Origin: an uncultured Lachnospiraceae bacterium
Lineage (GTDB): Bacteria > Bacillota > Clostridia > Lachnospirales > Anaerotignaceae
Direction: 5' to 3'
Assembly (NCBI GenBank): GCA_944380405.1
Contig: CALWHO010000002.1
Location: 1-48,576, forward strand
Length of the DNA: 48,576 nucleotides
Under the pieces are notes generated by a model. The model was not told the origin of the DNA. It saw only the letters and a list, made by a program, of their open reading frames with translations, and made no database searches. Below, piece by piece: positions 1-8,669 of the stretch (its first letter is position 1; the number at the start of each line of letters is the position of its first letter). The position numbers were made by a program, and so were the translations under genes.

Positions 1-1
1 A

Positions 2-238
2 AATGCCCTTAAAAATAATAATATAGTAATAGCATTAATGGGAGAGGGGCATTTTACAAAGTCAGGGCATTTTATAATACTTTGCGATATAGATGATGAT
101 AATACTGTTTTTGTGGCAGACCCAAAACATGAAGAAAATATGGAAAAAAGATGGGACATTGATTTAATAGACTCAGAAACAAAGGTAAGCCCAACAGTTG
201 GCGGGTGTTACTGGATAATCAATAAAGAACACAAATAA
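2..238 (+). CDS. C39-family cysteine peptidase-like protein, C-terminal fragment
   Basis: The reading frame is open from base 2 with no start needed, so this is the tail (78 residues) of a gene that begins before the window. The visible part reads as the C-terminal half of a papain-like C39_2 domain: a hydrophobic strand leading into an ALMGEGHF segment, then SGHFIILCDID, and later an ADP turn and a Trp-containing WDIDLI stretch. In this fold the GHF histidine is the catalytic His; the catalytic Cys would lie upstream and is not visible. Proteins of this type are usually secreted and either process peptides or remodel the cell wall. The family call rests on pattern memory from a short fragment, so the substrate is unknown. 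A hairpin terminator follows at once. Confidence 0.6.
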   Translation, partial: NALKNNNIVIALMGEGHFTKSGHFIILCDIDDDNTVFVADPKHEENMEKRWDIDLIDSETKVSPTVGGCYWIINKEHK

Positions 239-271
239 AAAAATCCTTCATTAACTTGAAGGATTTTTTTG
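237..271. terminator. Bidirectional terminator between convergent genes
   Basis: A hairpin with a stem of AAATCCTTCA pairing TGAAGGATTT is followed by a T-run on the plus strand and preceded by an A-run, so it can serve both the peptidase fragment and the minus-strand gene ending at 279. Confidence 0.8.
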
Positions 272-278
272 TGTAATT

Positions 279-1538
279 TTAAACAGCGTTTTTCTTTATT
301 ATAAGCTTGTCTATTCTGTTTTTATCTATTTCCTCAACAGTAATAGTAAGGTGGTTTTGAGTATCTTCTATTACTTCACCTTTTTGTGCAAACCTGCCCA
401 AAAGAACAGTTACATAACCGCCTATTGTTTCTGCATGGATACATTCTATTTTTGTGCCTATCATTTCGTTTACATCATCAAGTCTTACTATACCGTCTAC
501 CATAAATTCGTTTTCTCTTACTGCTGAAATTTCGTCGTCTTCTTCGTCAAACTCATCGGAGAACTTGCCCATAATTTCTTCAACCATGTCCTCCATGGTT
601 ACTATACCGCCTGTTCCGCCATACTCGTCCAAAACAACGGCAAAACCAATTCGTTTTGTACGCATTTCTTTTAAAAGTGAAGAAATGTCTTTTGTTTCGT
701 ATGTGTAATAAGGCTCACGCATCATTTTTGTAATTGAAAACTTATTTTCGTCAATTGCTACTATATCTTTAAGATAAAGAACACCAATAATGTCGTCTAT
801 GTTTTCTCTGTATACAGGAAGTCGTGAAAATTTCTCTGCTTTAAACATATCAACAGCTTCGCTGTATGTGGCTGTATCAGGAAGGGCGCATATATCTGTA
901 CGAGGTGTCATAACCTCTCTTGCCCTTGACTGTCTAAAGTCAAATACGTTATTAAGCATTTTTCTTTCTTCTACCTGAAGTACGCCTTCTTCATGGCTTA
1001 CATTAACCATTGTTTTAAGCTCTGCCTGAGTTATTGTAGGGGCTTTTTCTTTGCTGCCGCCTCCAAGAAGCTTTACAAGGTTTCCTGTTACAAAGTTAAG
1101 CACAATTATTGCAGGTGTAAATATAAATACCACAAATGAAACAAATTTAACTACTGCCAAAGCAACTTTCTCAGAGTCCTGAGCAGCCAATGTTTTTGGT
1201 GTAATCTCGCCGAATATAAGAATTACTATTGTCATAACAATTGTGGAAACTCCGGCACCATTTGATGGCAGAAGTTTCATAGCCAAAACAGTAGCTATTG
1301 AAGAAGCTCCGATATTAACAATGTTGTTGCCTATAAGTATGGCACTTAAAAGTTTTTGTGGGTTTTCCACCAGTTTAAGTATCTGCTGTGCTTTTTTTGT
1401 TTCTATATTGTCGTCTATCATGTTAAGCAGTTTAATTCTGCTTATAGATGTAAGAGCCGTTTCAGAAGCTGAAAAGAATGCTGAAAGGCAAATACAAATC
1501 ACAAGCAATATAAATAAGTACAAGTCATCGGGTCCCAA
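279..1538 (-). CDS. CorC/HlyC-type hemolysin-family membrane protein (CNNM/DUF21-CBS)
   Basis: A 419-residue protein with the standard order of this family: an N-terminal DUF21 membrane domain of about four hydrophobic segments (residues 1-180, with the ASETALTS motif after the first helix), a CBS pair (about 205-325, containing VMTPRTDI and DEYGGTGGIVT), and a C-terminal CorC_HlyC domain (about 335-410). Family members are linked to Mg2+ or Co2+ efflux and resistance; the name hemolysin is historical. The start is a TTG at 1538, because an in-frame stop sits directly upstream and no ATG follows until well inside the membrane domain. It lies 42 bases behind the ABC ATPase gene on the same strand and may be read through from it. 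Confidence 0.88.
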   Translation of the reverse strand: MGPDDLYLFILLVICICLSAFFSASETALTSISRIKLLNMIDDNIETKKAQQILKLVENPQKLLSAILIGNNIVNIGASSIATVLAMKLLPSNGAGVSTIVMTIVILIFGEITPKTLAAQDSEKVALAVVKFVSFVVFIFTPAIIVLNFVTGNLVKLLGGGSKEKAPTITQAELKTMVNVSHEEGVLQVEERKMLNNVFDFRQSRAREVMTPRTDICALPDTATYSEAVDMFKAEKFSRLPVYRENIDDIIGVLYLKDIVAIDENKFSITKMMREPYYTYETKDISSLLKEMRTKRIGFAVVLDEYGGTGGIVTMEDMVEEIMGKFSDEFDEEDDEISAVRENEFMVDGIVRLDDVNEMIGTKIECIHAETIGGYVTVLLGRFAQKGEVIEDTQNHLTITVEEIDKNRIDKLIIKKNAV

Positions 1539-1580
1539 TTAAAAATCACACTCCGTTTTAAATAATAAAATAGTAATTAG

Positions 1581-2234
1581 TTACATCTGGCTGAAAACAT
1601 ATTTTATTTTTTCTTCTATATTTTCATAGTTTTTAATATCCTCAGCCGAAAAAACAACATCTGCCGTATCTCCACCCAAAACAACAATATTATGGGCAAA
1701 CATTATTGCTTCATTTACATCATGGGTTATAAAAATACATGTCTTATTTTGCAGGTATTGTTTTATCCTTAATGATATTCTATCATAGGTACTTATGTCA
1801 ATACCCTTAAAAGGCTCATCAAAAATGTATAAGTTTCCTTCATAGGCAATGGCTCTTGCAATAGCGCATCGTCTTGCCATGCCTCCGCTTAAGTTTTTTG
1901 CCTTAACATTATAAAAGTCGCTGCAGCCGCATATTTCAAGGGCATTTAGCGCCTTTTTTTCAGATATTCCAAGGGCAGTTATGTTTTCTAAAGCAGTGAA
2001 ATTTTCAAGGAGTCTGTTTTCCTGAAATACAGCAGAAAATTTTGGGCTTTCACTGAAAAAAATGTTGCCGCTATCTGGCTTTGTTATGCCGCAAATAATA
2101 TTAAAAAGAGTTGTTTTGCCTTTGCCTGACATACCCATAAGAGCTGTTATTTTGCCTGATTTAAAGCTTAAATTAAAGTCCTTAAAAATATAGTTTTCGT
2201 ATTTTTTTGTTATATCTTTAATAATTATTTCCAT
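1581..2234 (-). CDS. ABC transporter ATPase, SsuB/TauB/NrtD-like
   Basis: A 217-residue nucleotide-binding subunit, short for this group. It shows Walker A as GMSGKGKTT (near residue 34), a Q-loop in VFQENRLL, the signature LSGGMARR (about 116), Walker B IFDEPF and an H-loop His in FITHD. It energises import together with the permease directly upstream; only three bases separate the two genes. Family resemblance is to nitrate/sulfonate/taurine/thiamine-precursor importers (COG1116 type). The substrate cannot be read from this subunit, and the link to metA two genes upstream is the best hint of a sulfur or methionine-related solute. Confidence 0.88.
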   Translation of the reverse strand: MEIIIKDITKKYENYIFKDFNLSFKSGKITALMGMSGKGKTTLFNIICGITKPDSGNIFFSESPKFSAVFQENRLLENFTALENITALGISEKKALNALEICGCSDFYNVKAKNLSGGMARRCAIARAIAYEGNLYIFDEPFKGIDISTYDRISLRIKQYLQNKTCIFITHDVNEAIMFAHNIVVLGGDTADVVFSAEDIKNYENIEEKIKYVFSQM

Positions 2235-2237
2235 TTG

Positions 2238-2996
2238 TCAGTCCTCTTTAAACACATTTTCAAGTATTTTAACTGTAATGCGTTCTATAATAATGCTTAA
2301 AATAACAACTGTGCCTGTCCATGCAAAAAGCTCTGCTGTTTCAAGATATATTTTTGCACTGTATAGACGGCTGCCTATGGCAAACTTTGGCGAGCATATA
2401 ACTTCTGCCGCTATGCCTGACTTCCATGCAAGACCTATGCCAGATATAACAGAGCTTTTGAAGTATGAAATGCAGTTAGGAATGTATATATACCTTATTT
2501 TTTTAATAAAGTCCATTTTATATACAAATGCCATTTCAAGAAGTTTCTTGTCGGCAGTTTCAAAACCCTGACTTATGTTTGTCCATACAACAGGCAAAAC
2601 CATTAAAAACGAAATAAAAACAGGCACATAAGTAGTCTTTATCCAAAGCAGGGTAAGTATTATAAAAGACGCCACAGGAGTGGCTTTTATAATGCTTATG
2701 GCTGGTGAAACCATTTTTTTGGAAAGAGGCACAAAGCTTGTTAAAAATGCCAGCAAAGAACCGGTTATTATTGCAAGTATAAATCCAGCGCATATTCTGC
2801 CAATGGAGTAAAGCACATTTATATAAAACTCTTTTTGCCCTGCAAAATATAAAAATGTATTTAAAACAGATGAAGGCTTTGGAATAAGAAGCTCTTTATT
2901 AACTATAATGGCTGCTATATACCAAAGGAGTATATAAATAAGGAGTATTAAAACAGATATTAGTATTTTTTTTGATATTTTTTCTTTCATATACAA
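2238..2996 (-). CDS. ABC transporter permease, SsuC/TauC/NrtB-like
   Basis: A 252-residue membrane protein with about six hydrophobic segments and the BPD_transp_1 coupling region near residues 160-185, with the helix-turn after DKKLLEMAFVY and IYIPNCISYF. It forms the membrane channel for the importer with the ATPase that follows. It is separated from the upstream substrate-binding gene by 71 bases that contain a hairpin, so it is probably expressed at a lower level than the binding protein. The start MYMKEK may alternatively be the second Met; the two differ by only two residues. Confidence 0.88.
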   Translation of the reverse strand: MYMKEKISKKILISVLILLIYILLWYIAAIIVNKELLIPKPSSVLNTFLYFAGQKEFYINVLYSIGRICAGFILAIITGSLLAFLTSFVPLSKKMVSPAISIIKATPVASFIILTLLWIKTTYVPVFISFLMVLPVVWTNISQGFETADKKLLEMAFVYKMDFIKKIRYIYIPNCISYFKSSVISGIGLAWKSGIAAEVICSPKFAIGSRLYSAKIYLETAELFAWTGTVVILSIIIERITVKILENVFKED

Positions 2997-3017
2997 ACCG
3001 CCTTAAAGCAAAAAAAT

Positions 3018-3057
3018 AAAAGTGGCTACTTGAAAATAATATCAAATAACCACTTTT
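3018..3057 (-). terminator. Intercistronic hairpin, probable partial terminator
   Basis: On the minus strand AAAAGTGG and CCACTTTT form a stem that is followed by a U-rich tail. It sits between the binding-protein and permease genes of one operon. Such hairpins commonly stabilise the upstream message and lower expression of the downstream membrane components. Confidence 0.6.
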
Positions 3058-3067
3058 TTGTCATCTG

Positions 3068-4159
3068 TTATCTAATGTAATAGAACTCGTCGTCTGGAAT
3101 TTTGCCTCCTACAGAGTCTGGGTTTGCTTCATACATTATGTCTATGAAGTTTTTCATAAGACGCATCATTTTGCTGCCTTCAACATATTTAATGCTGCAG
3201 TTTGGAATAGCTTTTTCTGCTACTGCTGCATCGTCCATAATGCCGTAGTTAACGGCATATTCAGCTGTTAAAGCTGGGTCTTCAGTAGCTGTTTCAACAA
3301 AGTATTCATACTCGTTAAGGAATTTTTTAAATCTGTTTTCCTTCTGGTCAAGGTATGCTTTTCTAACAACTATACAGCCCATAGGAAGTGTGTTTGGTAC
3401 ATCTTCTTCCTCATATGAGTATTTGTCCCATTCAGCAGCAACATCAAGAGCTACTCTTAAAGAAGCGTTTTTGCTTGTAGCAACTGATACATAAGGCTCT
3501 GGAAGAAGAGCTGCACTATATTCCCCTGAAGCAACTGCCGCAGCTGCTTCCTGATGTGTTGGGAAAAATTCTATAGCTGCATCTGTAATACCGTTTTTAT
3601 CAAGTATAAACTGAAGCACATATTCAGGTACTGAGCCCTGACCTGCCATGGCTATTTTTTTGCCTGCAAGGTCTGTAACAGAGTTAATTGTGTTTCCGTT
3701 TTCAACAATATAAAGTGTGCCTAATGTGTTTATAGCACCAACTATTATTTCGCCTTCTGTTTTGTTATATAAAAGAGCTGCAACATTTGAAGGAACGGCT
3801 GCTACGTCAATTTCACCGTTTATAAGCTTGCCTGTAACTTCGTCAGGTGATGTGTAAACTTCAAATTCGTAGTTACCGAAAAGCTCACCATTATCCTTTT
3901 CGTTCATCATGCCTGCTATACCAAGACCTGTAGGACCTTTAAGTACGGCTATTTTCATTGGACCTGTTATTTCTTCTACCTCTTCTTCTTCACTGCTGCT
4001 GTCGCCTTCGCCAACTGTAACTTCGCCTAAAGTAACTGTTGCACCTTTAGATGATGAAGACTGTTCTTTGTCGCTTTCTGTTGATGAAGCACAGCCTGTT
4101 AAAGCTGACACTGTGCAAAGAGCTGCCAATAATAACGCAGCTATTTTTCTTAATTTCAT
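3068..4159 (-). CDS. ABC transporter substrate-binding lipoprotein (NMT1/SsuA-like)
   Basis: A 363-residue exported lipoprotein: a lysine-containing N-terminus, a hydrophobic core and a lipobox LTGC that places the lipidated Cys at residue 23, followed by a Ser-rich linker and a Glu-rich stretch. The mature domain starts near residue 67 ([17 protein letters not shown]) and has the NMT1/periplasmic-binding pattern, including [14 protein letters not shown] and DLAGKKIAM. It captures the solute outside the membrane for the permease and ATPase that follow. Its ATG overlaps the metA stop codon (ATGA), so it is translationally coupled to metA. The ligand is unknown; a sulfur compound or a methionine precursor is an inference from that coupling. 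Confidence 0.85.
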   Translation of the reverse strand: MKLRKIAALLLAALCTVSALTGCASSTESDKEQSSSSKGATVTLGEVTVGEGDSSSEEEEVEEITGPMKIAVLKGPTGLGIAGMMNEKDNGELFGNYEFEVYTSPDEVTGKLINGEIDVAAVPSNVAALLYNKTEGEIIVGAINTLGTLYIVENGNTINSVTDLAGKKIAMAGQGSVPEYVLQFILDKNGITDAAIEFFPTHQEAAAAVASGEYSAALLPEPYVSVATSKNASLRVALDVAAEWDKYSYEEEDVPNTLPMGCIVVRKAYLDQKENRFKKFLNEYEYFVETATEDPALTAEYAVNYGIMDDAAVAEKAIPNCSIKYVEGSKMMRLMKNFIDIMYEANPDSVGGKIPDDEFYYIR

Positions 4160-5100
4160 TTATTTCCCTCCTCGGTGTCTTGTGGTTTGATTTTTTCCAC
4201 GTCATATGGTGTTTCCTGATATACATAGTAGTTAAGCCAGTTGGAAAAAAGAAGGTTAGAATGTGACCTCCAAGTTACAACAGGCGGATTTTCAGGATTG
4301 TCGTTTTTAAAATAATGCTTCGGTATATCAATTTTTATACCTTTTTTAATATCTCTTTCGTATTCTGTTTTTAATGTGTTAGGGTCATATTCAGAATGTC
4401 CCATAACAAATATCTGTCTGCCGTGTTTAGCTATACAGATATAAACTCCTGCTTCTTCGCTTTCAGAAAGTATAACAACTTTTGGATTTTTAAGTATGTC
4501 TTCTTTTCTGCTTTCTGTTCTGCGTGAGTGAGGTGCATAAAACTCATCATCAAAGCCTCTTAAAAGTTTATCGCCATAGTCAGTCTTTGTATGAGAGAAA
4601 ACACCAAAAAGTTTTTCATCAAGAGTAGTTTTTGGTATGCCATAATGGTAGTAAAGTCCAGCCTGAGCACCCCAACAGATATGAAGTGTGCTTGTGACGT
4701 TGCTTTTTGTCCATTCCATTATTTCCACAAGCTCATCCCAGTAGTTTATTTCCTCAAATTCCATAAGCTCTATAGGTGCACCTGTGATTATCATACCGTC
4801 AAACTTCTGGTCTTTTATCTCGTCAAATGTGTGATAAAAGCTTTTTAAATACTCGGCTGGAGTATTTTTTGAGTCGTGATTTTTTGGGTATAAAAGTGTA
4901 GCTTCTATCTGAAGAGGGGTATTACCCAGTCTTCTTAAAAGCTGTACCTCCGTAATTTCTTTAAAAGGCATAAGGTTAAGTATGGCTATCCTTAAAGGAC
5001 GTATGTCCTGATGATAGGCTCTGTCCTCATCCATAACAAATATACCTTCTTTTGCAAGGACTTCCTGTGCAGGAAGATTTGCTGGAAGTTTAATTGGCAT
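4156..5100 (-). CDS. metA: Homoserine O-acetyltransferase, MetA family (acetyl-CoA-type by Glu111)
   Basis: A 314-residue protein collinear with MetA throughout. Catalytic residues fall at the textbook positions: Cys142 in ICWGAQAG, and His235 and Glu237 in MGHSEYD. The acyl-CoA specificity residue is Glu111 (GAPIELMEF). In characterised members Glu at this place goes with acetyl-CoA and Gly with succinyl-CoA, so the enzyme probably makes O-acetylhomoserine for methionine synthesis, despite the common name homoserine O-succinyltransferase. It opens a minus-strand operon and overlaps the ABC binding-protein gene by four bases. No SAM riboswitch or T-box was recognised in the 157 bases upstream, so how it is regulated is unclear. 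Confidence 0.93.
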   Translation of the reverse strand: MPIKLPANLPAQEVLAKEGIFVMDEDRAYHQDIRPLRIAILNLMPFKEITEVQLLRRLGNTPLQIEATLLYPKNHDSKNTPAEYLKSFYHTFDEIKDQKFDGMIITGAPIELMEFEEINYWDELVEIMEWTKSNVTSTLHICWGAQAGLYYHYGIPKTTLDEKLFGVFSHTKTDYGDKLLRGFDDEFYAPHSRRTESRKEDILKNPKVVILSESEEAGVYICIAKHGRQIFVMGHSEYDPNTLKTEYERDIKKGIKIDIPKHYFKNDNPENPPVVTWRSHSNLLFSNWLNYYVYQETPYDVEKIKPQDTEEGNK

Positions 5101-5257
5101 AAATCTTCCTCCTTTTTCAAAAACAAATAGTAATAGGTTAAAATAAATTCAGCTATTAATTATATCAAAAACTATATATATTTTCCATATATTTTTTTAT
5201 TTGCCTGATAGGCCTTGTTACTGTAAAATATAATAAAAAATATGCAGGTGATAAAAC

Positions 5258-5710
5258 ATGAAAATATTTGTTGATGCAGATGCATGTCCTGTTAAGGAAA
5301 TAATAGTTGATATTGCCAAAGAGTTTAATTTGGAAGTTTATATGTATTTTGATACAAGCCATATATATGAAGACGGCTACAGCCGTGTGTTTACAGTTGA
5401 TAAACAGTCAGATAGTGCAGACTTTGCAATTATAAACAAAATGACTGAAGGCGATGTATGCGTAACTCAGGATTACGGTCTTGCTGCAATGGTTATTGGC
5501 AAAAAATGCTATGCCATAAATCAAAATGGTTTTCAGTATACAAATGACAATATAGACCAGATGCTTTTTAGGCGGCATATATCAAAAAAACTACGACAGG
5601 CAGGCAAAAAAACATCTAAAATACGCCCAAGAACTGATGAGGATAACAGGAACTTTAGGGACTTTTTTTACGTATTTATAAGAGATAGTATTAATGGAAA
5701 AAATGTGTAA
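5258..5710 (+). CDS. YaiI/YqxD family protein (DUF188, UPF0178)
   Basis: A 150-residue cytoplasmic protein that matches the family from end to end: an opening FVDADACPVK motif with acidic residues typical of a PIN-like nuclease fold, a central VTQDYGLAAM segment, and a basic C-terminus with RPRTDEDNRNF. The length is normal. The biochemical role of the family has not been settled; a nuclease-like fold is suspected from the acidic motif. The gene is divergent from metA and a short AGGTG ribosome site precedes the ATG. Confidence 0.9.
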   Translation: MKIFVDADACPVKEIIVDIAKEFNLEVYMYFDTSHIYEDGYSRVFTVDKQSDSADFAIINKMTEGDVCVTQDYGLAAMVIGKKCYAINQNGFQYTNDNIDQMLFRRHISKKLRQAGKKTSKIRPRTDEDNRNFRDFFYVFIRDSINGKNV

Positions 5711-5803
5711 CCAAAATTTTATTTAATAGTAAGAATTATGTAATTGTACCAAAAAGGTATATATGATAAATTTATTTATATGGATTGATAGGAGTTTTTA
5801 TAA

Positions 5804-6319
5804 ATGAAAAGAATAGCAAAATTTGAAAAAGTATCATTTGAACAGTTTAAAAAGGACTATATAGATTCTTTTGGCGAAATAGAAGAAAATAGTCTTAAAA
5901 CAATATATGAAAATATAAAGCTTCCAAAACGTGCCACAAAAGGCTCTGCAGGATATGACTTTTTTGCACCTGTTGATATATTGCTTGCAGCAGGTGAAGG
6001 TATTAAAATTCCAACTGGCATAAGAAGCTATATGGAAGATGGTTGGGTGCTTAAATGCTATCCAAGAAGCGGTCTTGGATTTAAATTCCGTCTTCAGCTT
6101 AATAACACAGTTGGTATTATAGACAGCGACTATTACAATAGCTCAAACGAAGGTCATATAATGGCAAAGCTTACAAACGACAGCCGTGAAAATAAGACAG
6201 TTTCCGTTTCTGCTGGTGATGGCTTTATGCAGGGAATATTTGTGGAATACGGCATTACATTTGATGATGATGCCGATGGAATACGTGACGGTGGTTTTGG
6301 CTCAACTACAAATAAATAA
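5804..6319 (+). CDS. dut: dUTP diphosphatase (dUTPase)
   Basis: A 171-residue protein with the trimeric dUTPase motifs in order: SAGYDFFA (motif 1), PRSGLGFK (motif 2), GIIDSDY (motif 3, containing the catalytic Asp), a degenerate GDGFMQGIF region (motif 4), and the C-terminal P-loop-like GGFGSTT (motif 5). It hydrolyses dUTP to dUMP and diphosphate, keeping uracil out of DNA and feeding dTMP synthesis. An N-terminal extension of about 35 residues precedes motif 1, as in several clostridial homologues. The gene stands alone between the YaiI-like and stalk-domain genes. Confidence 0.92.
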   Translation: MKRIAKFEKVSFEQFKKDYIDSFGEIEENSLKTIYENIKLPKRATKGSAGYDFFAPVDILLAAGEGIKIPTGIRSYMEDGWVLKCYPRSGLGFKFRLQLNNTVGIIDSDYYNSSNEGHIMAKLTNDSRENKTVSVSAGDGFMQGIFVEYGITFDDDADGIRDGGFGSTTNK

Positions 6320-6350
6320 TTTATATAATTAACATAAGGAGGTAATTAAT

Positions 6351-7634
6351 ATGAAAAAACATGTTTTTACAGCCATATTGGCATTATCACTTACAATGTC
6401 TTCATCACTTGTTTTTGCTGCTACTGAAAACAGCATTTCTTCAGACAAAACAACTGTAGCAAACACTGTTTTTACAGGAGCAGATGCTCCAAGGCTTATT
6501 ATTTCTCCAACAAAATCAACTGCTGGAGAGGATACTCTTTTTAAGCTTGTGCTTACAAATGCAAAGTGGAATTATAACACAACAGGTAAAATAACAGAAG
6601 GCGTTGAATATACACTTTTAGGCGATGACACAATGATGGTACAAGTAGATGCTACATATTTTGATATGTCATCAAAAGACCTTATTATACCTCTTGAGGT
6701 AGAAGTACTTGAAGAAGATAACGCTTATGTAACAGTAGACCCTATGAACTCAACAGTTTCAGCAGGTACATATATATTTGCCCATACTGTATATCCACAG
6801 ACAGAAATAAATGTAACAGATGTTAATGAAGAAAACATGACATTTACAGTTAAGGCAGAGGATAACTACGGATATTTATTTAATGCCAGAAGATGCTTTA
6901 CTCTTGAGCTTCCAAAGGGATTTGAGTTTGTAAGCTGTAAAAATCCATACGGCACAGGCAAATATAAGGGCATATTTGAATTTTCAATTGATAAATCAAA
7001 CCCAAGAATTGCATACTTTACAACAACAGCAAACGCTGCTGGCGGTGAAGGCGAAATGATTGCAGAAGATATTAAAATTAAGGCTCTTGATACAGCTGCA
7101 GCAGGCGATGTGAACTTAAGCATAAAGGCAGCTTATGGCATAAGCGATACACTTAAGTTTGACCTTTTCACATATGAAAAAGAAGACAGATCTTCTACTG
7201 AAACAGAAAAGCCAGAAGCAACAGAAAAACAGGTAATTAAGTTTACATGCGGTATTGACAGATACTATATTGACTCAATGCCTTATAAGGTAGACGCTCC
7301 AGCAGTTGTAGACGAAAACAGCCGTGTAATACTTCCTATGAGATACCTTGCAAATGCCTTAGGTATTGCTGATGAAAACATAGAATATATTACAGAAAAC
7401 GGCAGAAGCTATGCTCGTTTTACAGATGGCGAAAGAGTGGTTGAAATAGGCGTAAACGAGAAGTTTATAACTATAGACGGTGTTAAAACAGAAATTGACA
7501 CAGCAGCTGTTATTAGAAATGACAGAATGTACCTTCCTTTAAGAGCCGCAGCAAATGCCCTTGGCATTGATGATAGTAATATTTCATGGGACGACAGCAC
7601 AAAGACAGTTACTATTGAGAGAGCTAAAGCATGA
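6351..7634 (+). CDS. Secreted protein with C-terminal copper amine oxidase-like stalk domain
   Basis: A 427-residue exported protein. Residues 1-23 form a classic signal peptide ending in VFAA. The middle (about 45-280) is rich in beta-strand patterns and Thr and is not assigned to a named enzyme. The last ~120 residues form the Cu_amine_oxidN1 stalk repeat: VILPMRYLANALG near residue 325 and MYLPLRAAANALG near 385, each followed by a VEIG or VTIE strand. These domains occur on clostridial surface proteins and act as spacers or wall-associated modules; the name does not imply amine oxidase activity. A strong GGAGG site precedes the ATG. The stop overlaps the start of the next gene, indicating coupling. 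Confidence 0.8.
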   Translation: MKKHVFTAILALSLTMSSSLVFAATENSISSDKTTVANTVFTGADAPRLIISPTKSTAGEDTLFKLVLTNAKWNYNTTGKITEGVEYTLLGDDTMMVQVDATYFDMSSKDLIIPLEVEVLEEDNAYVTVDPMNSTVSAGTYIFAHTVYPQTEINVTDVNEENMTFTVKAEDNYGYLFNARRCFTLELPKGFEFVSCKNPYGTGKYKGIFEFSIDKSNPRIAYFTTTANAAGGEGEMIAEDIKIKALDTAAAGDVNLSIKAAYGISDTLKFDLFTYEKEDRSSTETEKPEATEKQVIKFTCGIDRYYIDSMPYKVDAPAVVDENSRVILPMRYLANALGIADENIEYITENGRSYARFTDGERVVEIGVNEKFITIDGVKTEIDTAAVIRNDRMYLPLRAAANALGIDDSNISWDDSTKTVTIERAKA

Positions 7635-8251
7635 AATTTAATGGCAAGCATAAGCCCATATTATTTTTAATTGGTGCTATTATATTATTTGGTGCTGCTT
7701 TAACAGCTATTATAAATGTTTATGTATGTTCCCATGTGTCTAAAAACATTGTAACAGCTGAAGAAGCGGCAAAAGAAGAAAATTGTGTTGTTGTACTTGG
7801 TGCAGGAGTTAGAAACGGAAACCCTACACCAATGCTTAAGGATAGGCTTGATAAAGCCATAGAAATTTATCACCTTACTGAAAACGGCTGTACTCTTTTA
7901 ATGTCAGGAAATGGCGGAGCAGACGGTACAGAAGACGAAGTAACAACAATGCGTCAGTATGCCATAGAAAATGGCGTAAAAGAAGAAGACATAATTGTAG
8001 ACCCTTGGGGGCTTTCCACATACGAAAGCATGTACCGCACTATAAATGAGTTCGGGTATTCAAAGTTTACTGTTGTAACTCAGATGTACCACCTGTCACG
8101 TTCTCTTTATTCCGCCCAAAAACTTGGAGCAGAAGTAATAGGCGTTCCTGCTTTGGAAGTGCGATATAGCGGTCAGTTAATTCGTGATATACGAGAGGTT
8201 TTGGCAAGAGTAAAGGATTTTGGTCTTGCACAGATAAAATATGATATATAA
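7631..8251 (+). CDS. SanA/YdcF-family membrane-anchored protein (DUF218)
   Basis: A 206-residue protein with one N-terminal membrane segment (about residues 9-32) and an extracellular DUF218 domain: VVVLGAGVRNGNPTPMLKDR, LMSGNGG, the DEVTTMRQYAIENGV stretch and DPWGLSTYESM. SanA-type proteins are linked to envelope integrity and DUF218 proteins more broadly to cell-envelope processes; the reaction is not established. Its ATG overlaps the stop of the upstream stalk-domain gene by four bases (ATGA). The coding sequence is followed 18 bases later by the first copy of the dispersed structured repeat. Confidence 0.85.
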   Translation: MKFNGKHKPILFLIGAIILFGAALTAIINVYVCSHVSKNIVTAEEAAKEENCVVVLGAGVRNGNPTPMLKDRLDKAIEIYHLTENGCTLLMSGNGGADGTEDEVTTMRQYAIENGVKEEDIIVDPWGLSTYESMYRTINEFGYSKFTVVTQMYHLSRSLYSAQKLGAEVIGVPALEVRYSGQLIRDIREVLARVKDFGLAQIKYDI

Positions 8252-8269
8252 AAACTATATTTACTATAA

Positions 8270-8657
8270 GCGGAAGGGTTCGGGAAACAATTAGTCAGTA
8301 AATTTGCTTACGCAAATTCCAGCCATAAGTGGCTGTCCGCCCATCTTGGCGGTACTTTGTTTCCCGAATTTAATCCGCAGGAGGAATTCATTTCCGACGA
8401 GGAAAAGCAGGAGTTTCAAAGCTTTTAGCTTCGGAATTTTGTCTGTGGCAAAACGAATGGTGTTTCATAATGAAACACCATTCGCCTTTTTTCGTCGGGT
8501 TCTCCGATGGAACTTGGCACCCGCAAAGATGTGCGGGTCAGCAAAGCTGACTTTTCGAAGAAAAGTGCTGACCGTGGCTTTATACTTCTGTCTGCTCGAC
8601 AAAGGCTTGAATGAAATGAGCCTTTGTCGAAAGGGTGTCGATTTTTTCGACACCCTT
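8270..8657 (+). repeat. Dispersed structured element, copy 1
   Basis: This non-coding stretch between convergent genes is more GC-rich than its surroundings and nearly all hairpins. The 5' domain (8270-8378) is closed by GCGGA/TCCGC and by TTCGGGAAAC (8279-8288) with GTTTCCCGAA (8359-8368). Inside are three hairpins: AATTTGC/GCAAATT (8301-8318), AGCCA/TGGCT (8321-8334) and CCGCC/GGCGG (8337-8352). A variable middle holds a perfect 14-bp stem at 8454-8484 and further stems. The 3' part is CGACAAAGGCT with AGCCTTTGTCG around an 11-base loop (8597-8629), then GGGTGTCG/CGACACCC (8631-8657). The same ends recur at 20502 and 41657 (reversed) with compensatory changes. The element was recognised by comparing the three copies; no named RNA or transposon family was recognised. 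Confidence 0.9.
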
Positions 8658-8669
8658 AAATAGGAATTT

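Noticed and set aside
8304-8663. Open frames inside repeat copy 1 (plus 8304-8663, minus 8465-8653)
   Set aside because: They run through inverted repeats and hairpins, lack ribosome sites, and similar frames in the other copies are out of register; they are artefacts of the structured element.
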